A DNA stretch of 64,000 nucleotides from Poecilobothrus nobilitatus (Eukaryota > Arthropoda > Insecta > Diptera > Dolichopodidae), in contig OX352772.1 in NCBI GenBank assembly GCA_947095535.1, forward strand, positions 35,111,445-35,175,444, in the 5' to 3' direction. Made by a program: the position numbers and the translations under genes. The notes beneath the pieces were generated by a model. The model saw only the letters and a program-made list of their open reading frames with translations. It was not told where the DNA came from and did not search any database. How positions within the stretch are numbered: the stretch's first letter is position 1; each line of letters begins with the position of its first letter. Shown one piece after another: positions 1-11,920 of the stretch.

Positions 1-414
1 GTTGGAAAAGATTAATGCATTAGAGACTCTAAGAATGAGAAAACAATAATTTTATCCCGTAAAATGGAATTCCCAGAAGTTTTGTACTTTCCTTAGAACG
101 CCCTTTGAAAAGTTAGATGTAAGTACATATGAATGTATGTACAATTTTGTTGTAATTTTTATTTATTATTCAATAGAACGAAACTATGTACATACATATG
201 TACATACCTGATATTTATTTTTTTTATTTTTGTGGTCAAAAATCAATTCTTGCACAAAAGAATACTTGCTATCAAAAAACAAAAGTTACATTTTGAGAAG
301 GAATACTTCCTATCAAAAAAGAAAACTTGCGCTCAAAAAAAAAATACTTGCAATCAAAGTAAAAATCATTCTTTTTAAAGTATTATAGGGGCCTCGGATA
401 AAAATATATATATA
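1..414. other. AT-rich stretch with short degenerate repeats
   Basis: No gene is seen. Around 247-360 a short motif (ACTTGC followed by TATCAAAAAA variants) recurs four times in degenerate form. A 10-base piece of the SINE1 head (GGGGCCTCGG) stands alone at 388-397, 27 bp before the intact SINE1 head at 415. Confidence 0.5.
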
Positions 415-585
415 GGGGCCTCGGTGGCCTAGTGGGTAAGAGCTGTAAACACCGAGGGAGTGTGGGTTCGAATCACACAGACACGTCGTAAGAGTTATTG
501 CCCCTTACGACATTTACAGCCACGCCTGAACAGGAAAGGCTTTGTAATTTCCTGTCCACATTTATGTGGCAGAGAAATGCATTAA
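415..585 (+). mobile_element. SINE1 copy, tRNA-derived
   Basis: The head resembles a tRNA gene with an internal pol III promoter: the A box TGGCCTAGTGGG is at 425-436 and the B box GGTTCGAATCA at 465-475. The body carries TCGTAAG and CTTACGAC arms followed by a segment (GCCTGAACAGGAAAGGC) that recurs in the other three copies at 20823, 23125 and 37783. Both flanks are TA-rich, so the target duplication cannot be placed with certainty. Confidence 0.8.
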
Positions 586-630
586 AAAATATATATATAT
601 AAATAGTAGACCACGCAAGTTTTAATTCAA

Positions 631-1302
631 TGGGCCAGTCCACACGAGTAGTGTCCTCTTTCGTTATTTTTTTTCTTTTACCTTCGTTTCATTCCCTTTT
701 GCTTATAAACTAAATTTGTGGTGAGGATTTTTAGGAGTAATTTTTTAAAACAAAATTTTAAGAGTTTTAAAAATTTAGTCCACTAACACAAACAAAAACT
801 CAAATAAAAATTTGGACTAAGCGAAGGACTAAGGATATCAAGCAGTATTTATACTGTTTGGTACTTTCAAATAAATAAATAAATAAATTCTCGTTTGGAA
901 AATTAAAGAAAAAACTTTTTGAAACGGTCTCAGCAAATTTTTAAAAAAGTAAAGTGATTTTTGATCTTTCATTTGATGAAATTATTAAAATATATTCCAT
1001 TGACAAAAAGAAATTATGTGCACAGTACAGTTTATTCTATTTCTAGGTACATATATAATAAATATTTAAAAATTGCAGGCAAAAAAATCTTATGTTACTT
1101 AAATACAAAAAAAAATTTATTTGTTTTATGCGTATTTTTTTTTATATTTATTATCTACCTCTCGCAACAAATTTTGTTTTAAAATGAAATATTTACACAC
1201 TCATATAAAAGTATGAACTATCGGAGGAACAGTGTGGAAATAAAAAAAAAGAGGAAAGTAGTCACGAAACGAAAGAAGGCACTACACGTGTGGAATGGTC
1301 CA
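631..1302. mobile_element. Non-autonomous TIR element (MITE-like)
   Basis: Imperfect terminal inverted repeats of about 36 bp bound this segment. The left end reads TGGGCCAGTCCACACG, and the reverse complement of the right end reads TGGACCATTCCACACG. Both continue into a shared TCTTTCGTT motif. The interior is AT-rich with an (AAAT)n run near 871-890 and no transposase-like frame. A clean target duplication was not found, so the superfamily (hAT-like by general appearance) is a guess. Confidence 0.65.
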
Positions 1303-1398
1303 ATCGCATGAACAATTTATAATCAAAAAAGATAAAAATTATTGTAGCGAAAAAGTTATTAACCTCGGATTTAAAAAATTTCCTGCCATTTAATGTTT

Positions 1399-2963
1399 AT
1401 ACCCGTACGATAGGATCGGGTATAATAAAATTACTCCTCCGTTTGTAACACCTCGAAATAAGCGAGCTAGATATACCTTCAAAGGTATGGATCGGATCAG
1501 AAAAAAATTCTAAGACTTTTGAGCCATGTCCGTCCGTCCGTCCGTCCGTCAGCACGCTAACTCAAAAACTAAGAAAGCTAGAATCTTGAAATTTACACAA
1601 AATATTTTGGGAGTAATTTGTAGGTTCCCTATTTTTTTTGGTTGAGTTTGGACCAAGCCTTAGGGTAGCTTTCGAACACCTAACTTTTAGATCCCCACAT
1701 TTTTTTTGCAATAGAGCTATGAAATTTGAACTGCTGATAGATCTCACAAAAATATTTATTTTATTTTTACTAACTTTTTTTTGTAGCCCCACCCGTTACG
1801 GAGCTACAGCTCCCCAAAAGTTCAAAAAAGCTCTATATTTAAATTGTTATAGCACAAGTTGTATAAGGTATATCTTCATTTTGAAAACGCCAAACGATTA
1901 CTACTTTTATTAACTTTAAAAGTATATATACAATAAATATATATTTGTGGCATACGGTGTCTTTATTTACCGTTATGTGAAACTCAAATTTTGCAAAATC
2001 CTTCAACCCTTCTATCTTCTAAACGGTTTGAAATTTTGACAGAAGTTAGATCTTTGAAAATAAGTATGAGTCATTTCAGAAATTTTTTTTGTATCACCCA
2101 CCGTTTAGGAGCTGTAAGAGGTCAAAAACTGAAAATTTCCTATTTTTAAACACCTGTAACTTGAACACCTGTTAAAATTTTTTTGAAGTAATACACAAAA
2201 ATTAAAGCTCCAACATTATACTTTTATTTCTGTTAACAACTTTTTTTAAAAATATAGGGTTACTTTATAATTGACGAAAGTGTTACTTGATTTTTTCAAA
2301 TTTTCCAACAAATTTCTTTAACGAATTTTTTCCATTTTGTTTTACTCGATAATTTGAAATTGTTGAGGATATAATGCGTAGTACATAAAAATGTAAATAA
2401 ATAAACAACATAACGGTTGCTTGAAGAATTTTTATTTATATGATATTAATATATATACATACTTATATAATATCATGTTTATTTACATATCGTATATGTC
2501 ACTAGTGAATGAATGATAAGAGTATAGATGTATATTATATAGCGCCGTATTTACATACATATATGTATTTTATTGTACTTATAGAAATTATTCTGTCAAT
2601 GGAATATTTAAATATAATATAATATAATATAATATTTAAAATTATATTTACTATTTTGTACTAAGTAAATTTAATATACATTTACCGCTTAGTATTAAAT
2701 GGTACTATAGAATATTTGAAAAAGTTTTGGATTGATAATCGTTATGTGGAAGGTTAGAATTTGCTTTTGAAGAATGTATAAACCATATAGTTTGAATATA
2801 TCTACAACCCATAGTTCTAGAAATTATAAAATTCACCCAAATTATTTTAAAATACTAAAATATTAAAAAAATAATATTGTAAGCAGAGTGACAGGCTGTG
2901 AACATACTAACGGTTCGTACGGGTATCTAAGAGTTGACAAAGTCAACTGTATTCTTCCTCGTT
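1399..2963 (+). mobile_element. HINE-1 copy A, non-autonomous Helentron-like
   Basis: This is one of three near-identical copies of about 1.57 kb (also 24141-25724 minus and 32617-34193 plus). The 5' end ATACCCGTACGA is matched by an inverted subterminal CGTACGGGTAT near the 3' end. That is followed by a stem-loop AGTTGAC-AAA-GTCAACT and the end CCTCGTT. A GTCC pentamer array lies at about 1529-1551. Subterminal inverted repeats, a 3' hairpin and a GTCY array are the known hallmarks of DINE-1/mini-me (Helentron-associated) elements. Short open frames inside it are not conserved and are not called. Confidence 0.8.
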
Positions 2964-3603
2964 TTATATCAAAAACAATGTTCAGCAGTATGAGAAGTTG
3001 AGAATTTGAGTATAAAAAATTGAAAATATAGCTGTTTCCTACTTTGAGCCGCTGTAGCTTTTTGACAGATTAACATTAAGCAAGATAAGTTTTTTTACAA
3101 AATAAATTTTTTAGTGGTTAACATGTAATTACGCAAGTTTTTTTTAGCAGACACTACTAACAGACGGACCAACTGAAGAACAGATTTTCCACTTTTTTTA
3201 TACGAATTTAAGTGCCAAATAATTAAACTAGGTATCAAAATAAATAGAAGTCATTTTTTTTAATGCACACATACATACATTTAATACAAAATTTAATTTC
3301 CTACTCAATTTAAAATATTAAAGAAACGAAAACTAAAGTAAATATTATTAGAAATAAAGTAAATATTATTAAAGATTTCGTTAGAGTGCGAAACGTGAGT
3401 GTTGTATAAAATTGTTGCCTATCATAATGTACTTATACATACAATACCAACACTACTTAGTCTTGTTTATTTTTTAACAAATTAATAAAACAAAGGTAAG
3501 TATGTTATGTACTTATATTTTAAATTGGAAATTAAAGGGTTTTTGTAATTTGTTTTCTTTAATTTAATTTATTTATGATTCATCACTCTACAATTAAAGA
3601 TCA
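2964..3603. other. Unassigned AT-rich DNA
   Basis: This stretch lies between HINE-1 copy A and the MITE at 3604. I recognise no open frame, tRNA-like box or inverted terminal repeat in it. Confidence 0.5.
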
Positions 3604-4013
3604 AAATATAATGACGCGTTGCTACAAATACACACGTGCTACGTAACAATGTTGTAGCAACGCAAAGTACTTCAAAAATGGAGAATTGTTTTGATTTTGC
3701 GCGCGTTAACAGTTAAAAACAAAAAAAATAAAAGGTTTTTAGTTTGTTAAAATTAAAATGAAAAATTTTAAACATCAATGAATGTCTATACGCATTATAT
3801 GCACATATAACAACATATAGCACATATAACAATAATATTGATAAAATCTTCAAAATCTCTACGCGTTTTATGTCTATATTTTACTAAATTTTTGGTTTAC
3901 TTTTCGTTTACTTTTGATTATACTTTTTGCTTAATTTTGACTTTTTGCTTACTTCATGTAGCGCCGCACGCGTAGCATTAAAACAAGCGTAAAAATTACG
4001 CGTCATTATATTT
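3604..4013. mobile_element. MITE with ACGCGT-bearing TIRs
   Basis: A perfect 16-bp terminal inverted repeat, AAATATAATGACGCGT, occurs at 3604-3619 and inverted at 3998-4013. Just inside the left end, GCGTTGCTACAA (3616-3627) pairs perfectly with TTGTAGCAACGC (3652-3663), giving a 12-bp stem over a 24-nt loop. The element is unusually rich in CpG and ACGCGT for this window. It ends 288 bp upstream of the BTB-BACK start codon, so it may sit in or near that gene's promoter. No target duplication was resolved. Confidence 0.7.
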
Positions 4014-4131
4014 CGTATTTAAAAAATAAGCTACATTTTTTTATAAACGGCAGCACATTTTTTTGACATCTAAACATATTACTGAACACATTCCATTTTT
4101 CTGATAAACGTCATATTTAAATTAAGAAAGT

Positions 4132-4137
4132 TCAGTT
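4132..4137 (+). promoter_or_regulatory. Possible arthropod initiator (TCAGTT)
   Basis: TCAGTT fits the arthropod Inr consensus TCAKTY and would give a 5' UTR of about 168 nt ahead of the BTB-BACK start. It lies between the MITE and the coding exon. No TATA box at the right spacing and no clear DPE were seen, and a six-base match is weak evidence. Confidence 0.25.
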
Positions 4138-4301
4138 TATCAATCATTATTCATTAATCAACATTCAACAGACTGTTAAATGTTATTTGTGTTGTTATTT
4201 GTTAAGTTTTAAGTTCTTAAACCGTAATTTAATCACATTCACAAGCCACAACTTAAAATTCCAAAATTTAAGTACTTAAGTCAAAATATAATTAAAAGAA
4301 T

Positions 4302-5899
4302 ATGGAAACTGAAACAGATTGGCAGAACGAATACCCAGATGTTACATCAAGAAATGGAAAACTTTTTGAGGAAGCACAATGGTATAAATTTGTTACATTC
4401 ATATGTACATACATAAGTATATTGAAACATTTAATTCAAAGTTAAAATTAACATATTAAAAATTTTCTAAACAATTTAACTAAACAAATATGTAAGTTTC
4501 CAAATATTTTTATCTGAAATAAAAGTTGTACATATTAAGTATAATAATCATGATTTTAAAATGTGAAGGTGCAGTTGATTGTAAACAAAATAAATTAGAT
4601 TTACCTTTTACATTAATGTATATTTTATAAGAAATTTTACTATTATTTATTAATACATGTAAAATTTTTATCTAAATTTAATAAATACATATTACATGCA
4701 TATTTTAATTTTACTACAAAGTAGAAATCAAATCAATTTTTAAAACACGATCAACTGTCATTATTTCTATCGTAATCGTATTACGTGTAATAAGTATGCT
4801 TCCCTAAATTATGGGAAATTCCTCATTATTTAAATCGTTTTTCAATTTTTTGTTATATTTTTTTTAAATAAATCCTTAAACAAAAACACAGTTCCACCCC
4901 AATAACATCGCAAATATGATTATTTTATATTCTCAAAGTATTTAGTCGAAATTTTGATATAATACATAAATAAATAATTAATTAAAAAGACTAAGTAAAT
5001 ATTAATTTTTCAGGACTGATTGTAGATTTCTAGTCGGACCTAAATCAAATGAACAACTTATATTGGCACATAAATTAATACTTGCTACAGCATCTCCTGT
5101 TTTTGAAAGATCATTTTATGGAGCTTTTACAGAACAAGCAGATCCTATATTAGTTCCAGATATTACACCAGAAATTTTTCGTGATATATTAAAATATATA
5201 TACACAGATGAAATAATATTTGATTCATGTGAAAAAGCATGGAATATGTTGTATGTCGCTAAAAAGTATATATTGTTACATGCAGTAAAACGATGTGTTG
5301 ATTATTTAGGTAAAAATTTAAAATTAAAATATGTTTGTAAAATTTACGAATTATCAAAACTATACGAAGAAAATTCTCTAAAGGACAAATGTTTGAATTT
5401 TATTGCTGATCACGCAAAAGAAATTATATCCGATAACATATTTTTGGAAGTGGAATCATCAACAATTTTAGACATATTTAGTTTATATCCCATGCAAATA
5501 AATACTGAATCTGAATTATTTGAAGCATTAAATTGTTATACTATTAAACATAACATTGATTTATTTAGTAATGATTCTGAGAAATTATTAGATTCTAAAA
5601 TTGTTAATATAAAAAACGCAATTAAAAAAATTCGATTTTTAACATTGACGTCACAGCAGTTTTCAAAAATGATAGTTAATACGAAACTTTTAACTGATTC
5701 TGAAGCATTGGCTATTTTAATAAACATTTCAGATCATAATAGCAATTATCCTTTACCCGATGGTTTTTGTACTTCAAAAGAACCTCGAAAAATACAGTTA
5801 ACATTTTCAAATATAAAATTGACCCCCTTCGGCAGTGGCACCAATCCATCCATCAAACAACATCCTATTACTGGATTATACTCCTTTCACTCTCCATAA
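4302..5899 (+). CDS. BTB-BACK domain protein (two exons)
   Basis: The coding sequence joins 4302-4381 to 5014-5899, giving 321 residues plus stop. The 632-bp intron starts GTATAA, ends TTTTTCAG and splits a Trp codon (phase 2). Splicing is supported because it completes the BTB domain start, W27-TDCRFLVG. Residues 28-125 form a BTB/POZ fold with the typical AHKLILA, SPVF, PDITPE, YIYTDE and YVAKKY motifs. Residues 130-240 look like a BACK domain. BTB-BACK proteins commonly dimerise and recruit substrates to cullin-3 ubiquitin ligases; that role here is inference. The nearest relatives appear to be the BTBD1/2/3/6 group, but the PHR domain usual in that group is missing: after BACK only about 50 residues follow. 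This could be a short paralogue or a truncated copy. ATG 4302 is the only in-frame Met before the BTB domain in exon 1. Confidence 0.88.
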
Positions 5900-5958
5900 A
5901 TAAAATAAAATAAGATGTATTAAGAATTAAATTTTTTTACCAAATTATTATTAATAAA
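5899..5958 (+). terminator. Poly(A) signal cluster of the BTB-BACK gene
   Basis: AATAAA occurs at 5899-5904, overlapping the stop codon, and recurs within the next bases. Another copy is at 5953-5958. Any could direct 3' end formation; the distal one leaves a more normal 3' UTR. AATAAA is common by chance in such AT-rich DNA. Confidence 0.35.
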
Positions 5959-6221
5959 AACAAGTTCAAAACTAATTATTTGTTAATTTAATTTTTTTGC
6001 ATAATATGACATCCATATAAGTAATAAGTAATAATTCAATCATAGTTAATAAATAAATCATACTATTTTATTAAAAGATCTAACATACTTACATACTTAC
6101 TCTATAAAATCTGAGCATCGAGAAGTAACTTTTGGCAAAAAATGTGTTCAAAAGAAATGTTTTCCAAAAACTCAATACTTAAATATTTACGTTCAAAAAT
6201 TTTTGAAAAATTTACTTTATA

Positions 6222-6560
6222 ATTTCACTCTGTCCGTCTATTTACGAAACTTCTAGATACCTCGTTTAAGATAGAGCAATAGAATTTTAACCATGGAAGA
6301 AAAATTAGTATTCTTTTTTTTATATAAGCCCATCCCTTACGGAGCTCCAACAACTCAAAGCTAGAAAAAGCTCTTAATATTTGCTAAACATTTTTTTAAT
6401 AAATCTCATAAATCTAAAAATGGCAAATTCTTTGAAGATTTATGTAATATAATTTGGAATTTAAATTTACCATTATGAGTGAAAACAGTATTTTCTTTCG
6501 TATCTCCAGTTAGCTAATGTCATTTGCAGAGAAGGAAGATATTAGAGAATTAGCTTTAGT
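6222..6560 (+). mobile_element. Diverged HINE-3 remnant
   Basis: The segment from TTTCACTCTGTCCGTC through the 'TTTTAACCATG' and 'CCCTTACGGAGCTCC' blocks to 'ACCATTATGAGTGAAAAC' follows the same order of blocks as the HINE-3 copy at 56846-58125, with many changes and gaps. Ends are not preserved. The GTCC array is reduced to a single unit. Confidence 0.6.
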
Positions 6561-7567
6561 TACCTTAGAAAAAATGTTTTTTAATTCTCCTTTTTTAAGA
6601 CGATGTAAAAACCTATAACGTGAATATCTGCAAATTTATCGAAAATAAGGCATACTAATTAAAATTCCAATAATATATTTATACATGTTTTAATCAGTTT
6701 TCTCAATTATATAGAAAGCTTAAAACTGAAGAAAGTATCTCTTTATTTTTCACAATTTTTTCTTATATGTATAAGATAAAAAAAATATAAAAGAAATTAC
6801 AAATTTTAATGAAAAAGTAGTCAATTCTCAAATGCTTTTTACTATTTTTTTTTTTTTTTGAAAATATGAGGCTTTAAAAAAACTTTGGTTTAACATACTG
6901 CCTTGTCTTTTTAAACCAATTAATGAATTAACAAAATATATTAATAAAATATTTAAAAAAATTAGACATAATTACTGTAAAATTTTTAAGATAAGTATGT
7001 TACAAAATAATCACTAATTATATTTTTTTTTACAAACAATATACACATGCATGTACTTTGTATAATATGTATTCTTTTCAATGAATTTTAAAATGAATAT
7101 TAAAGAAAACAATTAAATCAATTTTTTAATTTATCATTTGATAAAATATGCAAACTTATTGCTTGCATTGAAGGGTACATTTCATACATACATATGTATT
7201 TAACTTTAGAATGTAATATACAGTAAATACTCCTTTTATTTTATTTTACTTTGATCAACACAATTCGTCCTTTACTTTATTGTAGTGAGCTAGTCCTATT
7301 TTTAAAATGTTTTCTCCTATAATATCTTAACATGTACATATGTATATCAAATGGCTTTAAAATCATTTAATTTCTAATAATATCTCGGAATTACCTAATT
7401 TTAAACAAGGAATTTACATTTGTGCGCAAGCGATACTTTTATGGGCAGAAGTTCAAAATCCAGTAACTACATAATCCTGTAAATTAAACTTAAGCAATTT
7501 TTTAGTTTAAAATCCTTAAAAACTTTAAAAAAATGCTTCAAAATAAACAAATACCTATGTATGTATA
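6561..7567. other. AT-rich intergenic DNA
   Basis: A poly-T tract of about 13 lies near 6847. No open frame, element end or RNA-like structure is recognised. Confidence 0.5.
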
Positions 7568-7720
7568 GTTGATTATAAAATTAGAATTTCAATCATTTGT
7601 TCAGCGAATGGAGGCCACAGCCCCTATTATTTGATGGATATTAGAGTTGATTACAAGATCAGGATTTCAATAGTTTGATTAGTGGGGGTTTGTAAACGGT
7701 AGCGTGCACTGTTTTAAATT
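7568..7720 (+). repeat. Imperfect direct duplication, about 78 bp
   Basis: The block beginning TTGATTATAAAATTAGAATT at about 7568 recurs as TTGATTACAAGATCAGGATT at about 7646. Both are followed by TTTCAAT..TTTG. It is a local tandem duplication with roughly 15-20% divergence, origin unknown. Confidence 0.5.
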
Positions 7721-7735
7721 ATTTCATATAGAAAT

Positions 7736-8210
7736 ATGTATATATGTACATACATACATATGTATGTATATAAAAAAAAATTAAATAAGAAAGATTTTAG
7801 AGTTGTTTGGTTACAAATAAATTAAAAAATTAAATAAAATTAAATTTTGAAAAACAAGATAAAAAAAACACAAGATTTTAAAAAACAAGATTTCGTAGAT
7901 AATCCGTTTTGGGTTCTTAGTAGGTTTTGTAAAATGTTTTTATTAATGGATCAAAATGTTGGAGAATATATTGAGGCCTAATACATTCATCTCGCTTTTT
8001 TTTTTTTGCCATAATATATTGAAATTTCCTAATATTGAATTTTTGAAAATTAAAGTTATTTGGTTTAGTGTATAGTACGCAGCAAAAACTACATATGTAT
8101 GTACATACTTATGTACATATGTATTTACTACAAAAACCGGGAAGAATTTCTTATATACATACATATATATGTACATACATCCATATCTATGTATGTATAT
8201 ATATAATATG
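7736..8210. repeat. Cluster of TACATATGTA-type palindromes
   Basis: Overlapping TACATA/TATGTA palindromic words pack 7736-7771 and 8094-8205. The same word recurs across the window (for example 9615, 10130, 10620, 41568, 42115). Such TACATATG-rich tracts are frequent in higher fly intergenic DNA. They create open frames on both strands here that are not genes. Confidence 0.6.
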
Positions 8211-8297
8211 TAAGTTTTTACAAAAATTTAGACAAAATTATTTAGCGCAGCAGTAAAAATCCAGTAAACCGAGTGAAAAATTCAGACAAAATTAATT

Positions 8298-8325
8298 AGC
8301 TGCGCTGCGTTGCGTTGCGTTGCGG
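8298..8325 (+). repeat. GCGTT pentamer microsatellite
   Basis: GCTGCGCTGCGTTGCGTTGC runs on as pentamers of GCGTT, a GC-rich island in AT-rich DNA. It is flanked by two copies of AGACAAAATTA(T/A)TTAGC at about 8231 and 8283, so the surroundings are also a short duplication. Confidence 0.6.
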
Positions 8326-10650
8326 CTTACTAGATTTTAAAAGACTAAATTTTGATTTTACCTGTATTTTGAATACTGAATTTTAATTTACTGGATTTCA
8401 TTATAGACCCACTTTTATGAATTCAAATCATGTAAAACCGTAATTTTTTATTTAAAAAAAACTTATTATTTTCTATTAAAGTTTTAGATCTATTTTTTTT
8501 TTTTTTTTTTGCAAATTTTTAATGTAATAGCGTTATGAAAACCTTTTAATATTTTAGTTGTTGAAACTTGATTATTTGTTATTATAATTTTCTTTATATG
8601 TTCACATTGTCAGATATTGCTTTTTACAAGCGGAAAATTCGATTATCTTTCTATACATATAAACAACATTCCAAATATTTTATGATTATCACAGGTGTGC
8701 TTATGCAATAGAAAAAAGGGTAAAATAATGTTCACTGTTAATTACTTTCTATATCATTTATTTCATATTTATTTCCACTGCTACCACGTACATAACATAA
8801 TGTATTTCTCTCTAAACTAAATCATAAAAAAATTATTAGAATAAACATAGAGTAGAAATTTTCAATATCATAATATCCTTATATTTTCGCATTGATAATG
8901 TTACAGTAATTAATTGATGTAAGATGTTATGCGTATTAAGGATTCGGTACTGCGCATCACATATGTAGCTATTTAAATACATATTTCAAAAATACTTCGA
9001 AGATGATTAAAGATATCAAGAATCCAGCACTTACCTGTATTACTTTTTCTATGAATGAAGGACAAAATAAAATATTTAGCAGCTGACAAATGAATTTTTG
9101 TTTGAGGAGAAAAGGAAATTCTATAATGTATTTATTTAAAAATTTATTCCTCACATTTAAAATCAATATCCACCGCTGATATATAAATTGTATATAAGAA
9201 TGTATGTATGTATGTAGCGTATATATAACCGTACATATAACTAACGGTTGTAAACCTATGAATACATTTTTGTGTTGTTATTTGAAAAGCTTATGGTAGA
9301 CAATAATTGGAAGGGATTGGTCTAAACTGTATCGATGGTCATTTTGGTCACATTGTGTTACGATTTTTTGTCATAGTTAAGAGAAAAATAAAAAAAGAAC
9401 ACTTTATTTTTCTTATATGAATAAAGGAGAAAAAAGATGAGATGGTTAGAATTTTCCTAGTCTTATTAAAAAATAAGCAAAAAAAAAAAAGTTTATTGGT
9501 TTACTTTGAACTTTTCTAAAAAGAAATTGACTTGTTATTGTGATGTTATTTTTTTAATTTGAAATAGCAAGTACATATGTAGGTAAGTACCTTTTTTTAA
9601 CTTTTTATTATACATATATGTATGTATATACATATTACTTTTTTCTTTTTTTTTCAATTTCTTTTTAAGTCACTTTTAGTTTTCGGTTCATAAATGTTAA
9701 TTTTTATATGGTTGCCAATGGCAGATGTGTCAATTTATTTCAATTGCAATTCATGTAAGTCATGTAAGTTAGTAAGTAGAATAGAAGAAATTTAGAAAAA
9801 AAATTATATAACAGTAAACTCTAATAGTATTAAATGGATGATAAAATATTTTTATAAATTATGGACAACATGAAATGTTAAGTTAATTTTTTGATAAAAT
9901 TTTATTACAAAATATAACAGTATACCTACATATGCATATGTATATATATACATGCAATCATACATAATATATTCTTTAACTTGTATAAACCAAGTACCTC
10001 TATATTAAGTAGGGGTTTGTTAGAAATTTTTCATTTTACAAAAGATTTTATAATACATCTTAACTTCAATATATGATTGTAATGATGTAGGTTAGATATA
10101 ATGAGTTAATTGAAAAATGAAAATATACATACATATGTATATAAAAGTATATAAAAATCTAGAAAGTATATATGTATGTATATATTTTCAAAATTGTTGT
10201 TTAATGTTTACAGTTTTTCTATTTATTATACATATTCTCATTAAGTTCAATATCTTTCTATGAGCTATTCCAGTTTTTTTTTTTCACTTCCCTTTGTCCT
10301 TCTTTAATTATTTTTACTACAAAATGATAATATTCTTCTAGAATATTTTATTTTTATAATTATTTAATAATTAAAATTACCTATATACATACATATTATG
10401 ATATTTAAAATTGTTACCTGCTATTAAATATCATTAAAAAAGAAATAACAACCGAGCCTTTTCTATTTTTAACTCATAAGAAGGACGATTTTACTGTTTT
10501 AACGAAGGACGATTTTACTATTTTAACTAATGTTCTTACTATTCAAAACCGCATTAATAAAAGACAGAAAGATAAAGTAACAGAGGGAGAATTTTTTGAA
10601 AATCAGTATGTATAAATAATATACATATGTACATATATGTTGATTATGTA
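8326..10650. other. AT-rich intergenic DNA
   Basis: Contains dispersed TACATATGTA words and a 24-bp tandem doublet (AAGGACGATTTTACTRTTTT) at about 10482-10527. No gene or element boundary is recognised. Confidence 0.5.
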
Positions 10651-10659
10651 TATAGGAGT

Positions 10660-10830
10660 ATATTGCACATATTTGGGCTGGAGCTCCCCAAACAGCGCTG
10701 CGTTATCTCGACAAAGTGTAAAAACGAGTTGTTCGTCTTATTAGCGACTCCAGTGTTACCTCAACGCTATCGCCGTACTGTTAGGTCATATACCCTGTTT
10801 TATAGATACCTTCCAAGGGTAAACATCTAT
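10660..10830 (+). pseudogene. LINE ORF2 tail remnant (reverse transcriptase C-terminal part)
   Basis: Translation gives AHIWAGAPQTALRYLDKV, a stop, KRVVRLI, and then after a +1 shift YRRTVRSYTLFYRY. This is the conserved pattern following the reverse transcriptase core in several insect non-LTR elements (HIWxGAP, LDKxQxRAxxLI, HRRxVxxLxLFYRY). One stop and one frameshift in about 55 codons show it is dead. A similar fragment lies at 29320-29511. Confidence 0.7.
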
Positions 10831-11837
10831 TCTAAAAAAAAATAAAACAATTAATGTCTATACTCAAAGTTTTCCAACAACAAGTGAAACAAGGAAAAAT
10901 TTGAAAATAAAGGAATTCCCACATCCAGTTTTAATCTCTCAATATTTAGTACAGTGAAGTAATAAGTATATGCTAATCTAAGAACCTGTTTTGTACTGAC
11001 TTAGATTGTATAGTAATAGTACCTGGAGGCAATAGTTGACCAGCGATCTTCTTTTTTTTTACTTAATATATTTCTTTTTACATATTAAAAATAAAAATGC
11101 ATAATTTAAAAATTTCTTAATAGGTATACATTATACAATAAAACATAGTTTAGTTAAAACAAAAATTGAAAGTAAACAATGAAAAAAGGTATAATTTCCA
11201 TAAAAAATAAGTAACGCTAAAGGAAAAGTGAAAATTTAAAAGAAAAAAAAGTTTATTTGAATGAAAATTTATTATATTTCACTGTAAAAAAAAGAATACA
11301 TAATAATAACATATTTTTAGAGCATTAAACTTTAGAAACATTTCTCCTTAGATAGAAAACAAATAATTGTCCAACTTTAAAATGGTCTAAAAAAATGGTT
11401 TTACAAAATATATGTATGTAGTTTCAAAACTTAATAACTTTTTAAAAATGGTTTTTTGATTAAAACATCATTGGCTGTTACTTATTTTTAAAAAATAATT
11501 AAAATAACTGTAAATAACTGTATAATTAACACGATTTTAGTTATTTGTTGCTTTTTCTACACTTTAATTTGAAAAAAAATTACATCTCACTTACGTACAT
11601 ATGTACACAACTTATGTATACATTCTTTCACCTGTACATAATTTTTAAATACAAACAAAAAAAAAAGAATAAACATTATTTTTTCAATTTAAAATTTAAT
11701 AAAAAAATAAAAAAAAGTGTTAAAAAATTTAATAACAAAGTGTTGCCGCACTTAATGAATTTTTTTTGTCTTTTAAAAACCACTATTTTTTTTTAATAAT
11801 TATTTTGTTTTTGTAAGATATTCAGTTATTATTAAAA
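10831..11837. other. AT-rich intergenic DNA
   Basis: Long A and T runs produce an open frame at 11545-11796 rich in Lys, Asn and Phe with no recognisable domain; I do not call it. Nothing else stands out. Confidence 0.5.
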
Positions 11838-11920
11838 TATCTTCAATTATTATGTCATGCTGAAAGGTGTTATATACTACTGCATGTTGTAACTGTTGAT
11901 TGCTTAGTCACAAGATACCC
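11838..11920 (+). mobile_element. SINE4 internal fragment
   Basis: ATCTTCAATTATTATGTCAT, then GCTGAAAGGTG and the following TATATACTACTG..CTGTTGAT, align in order with the SINE4 body at 47661-47722 and 62871-62930. Neither end is present. Confidence 0.5.

Noticed and set aside
415..490. Functional tRNA gene at SINE heads
   Set aside because: A and B boxes are present, but cloverleaf arms do not pair properly. The units recur with shared non-tRNA bodies, (AAAT)n tails and target duplications, so they are SINEs.
1638..1913. Open frame within HINE-1, with similar frames in the other copies
   Set aside because: The frames are not kept intact between copies A, B and C at corresponding positions, and non-autonomous HINEs do not encode proteins.
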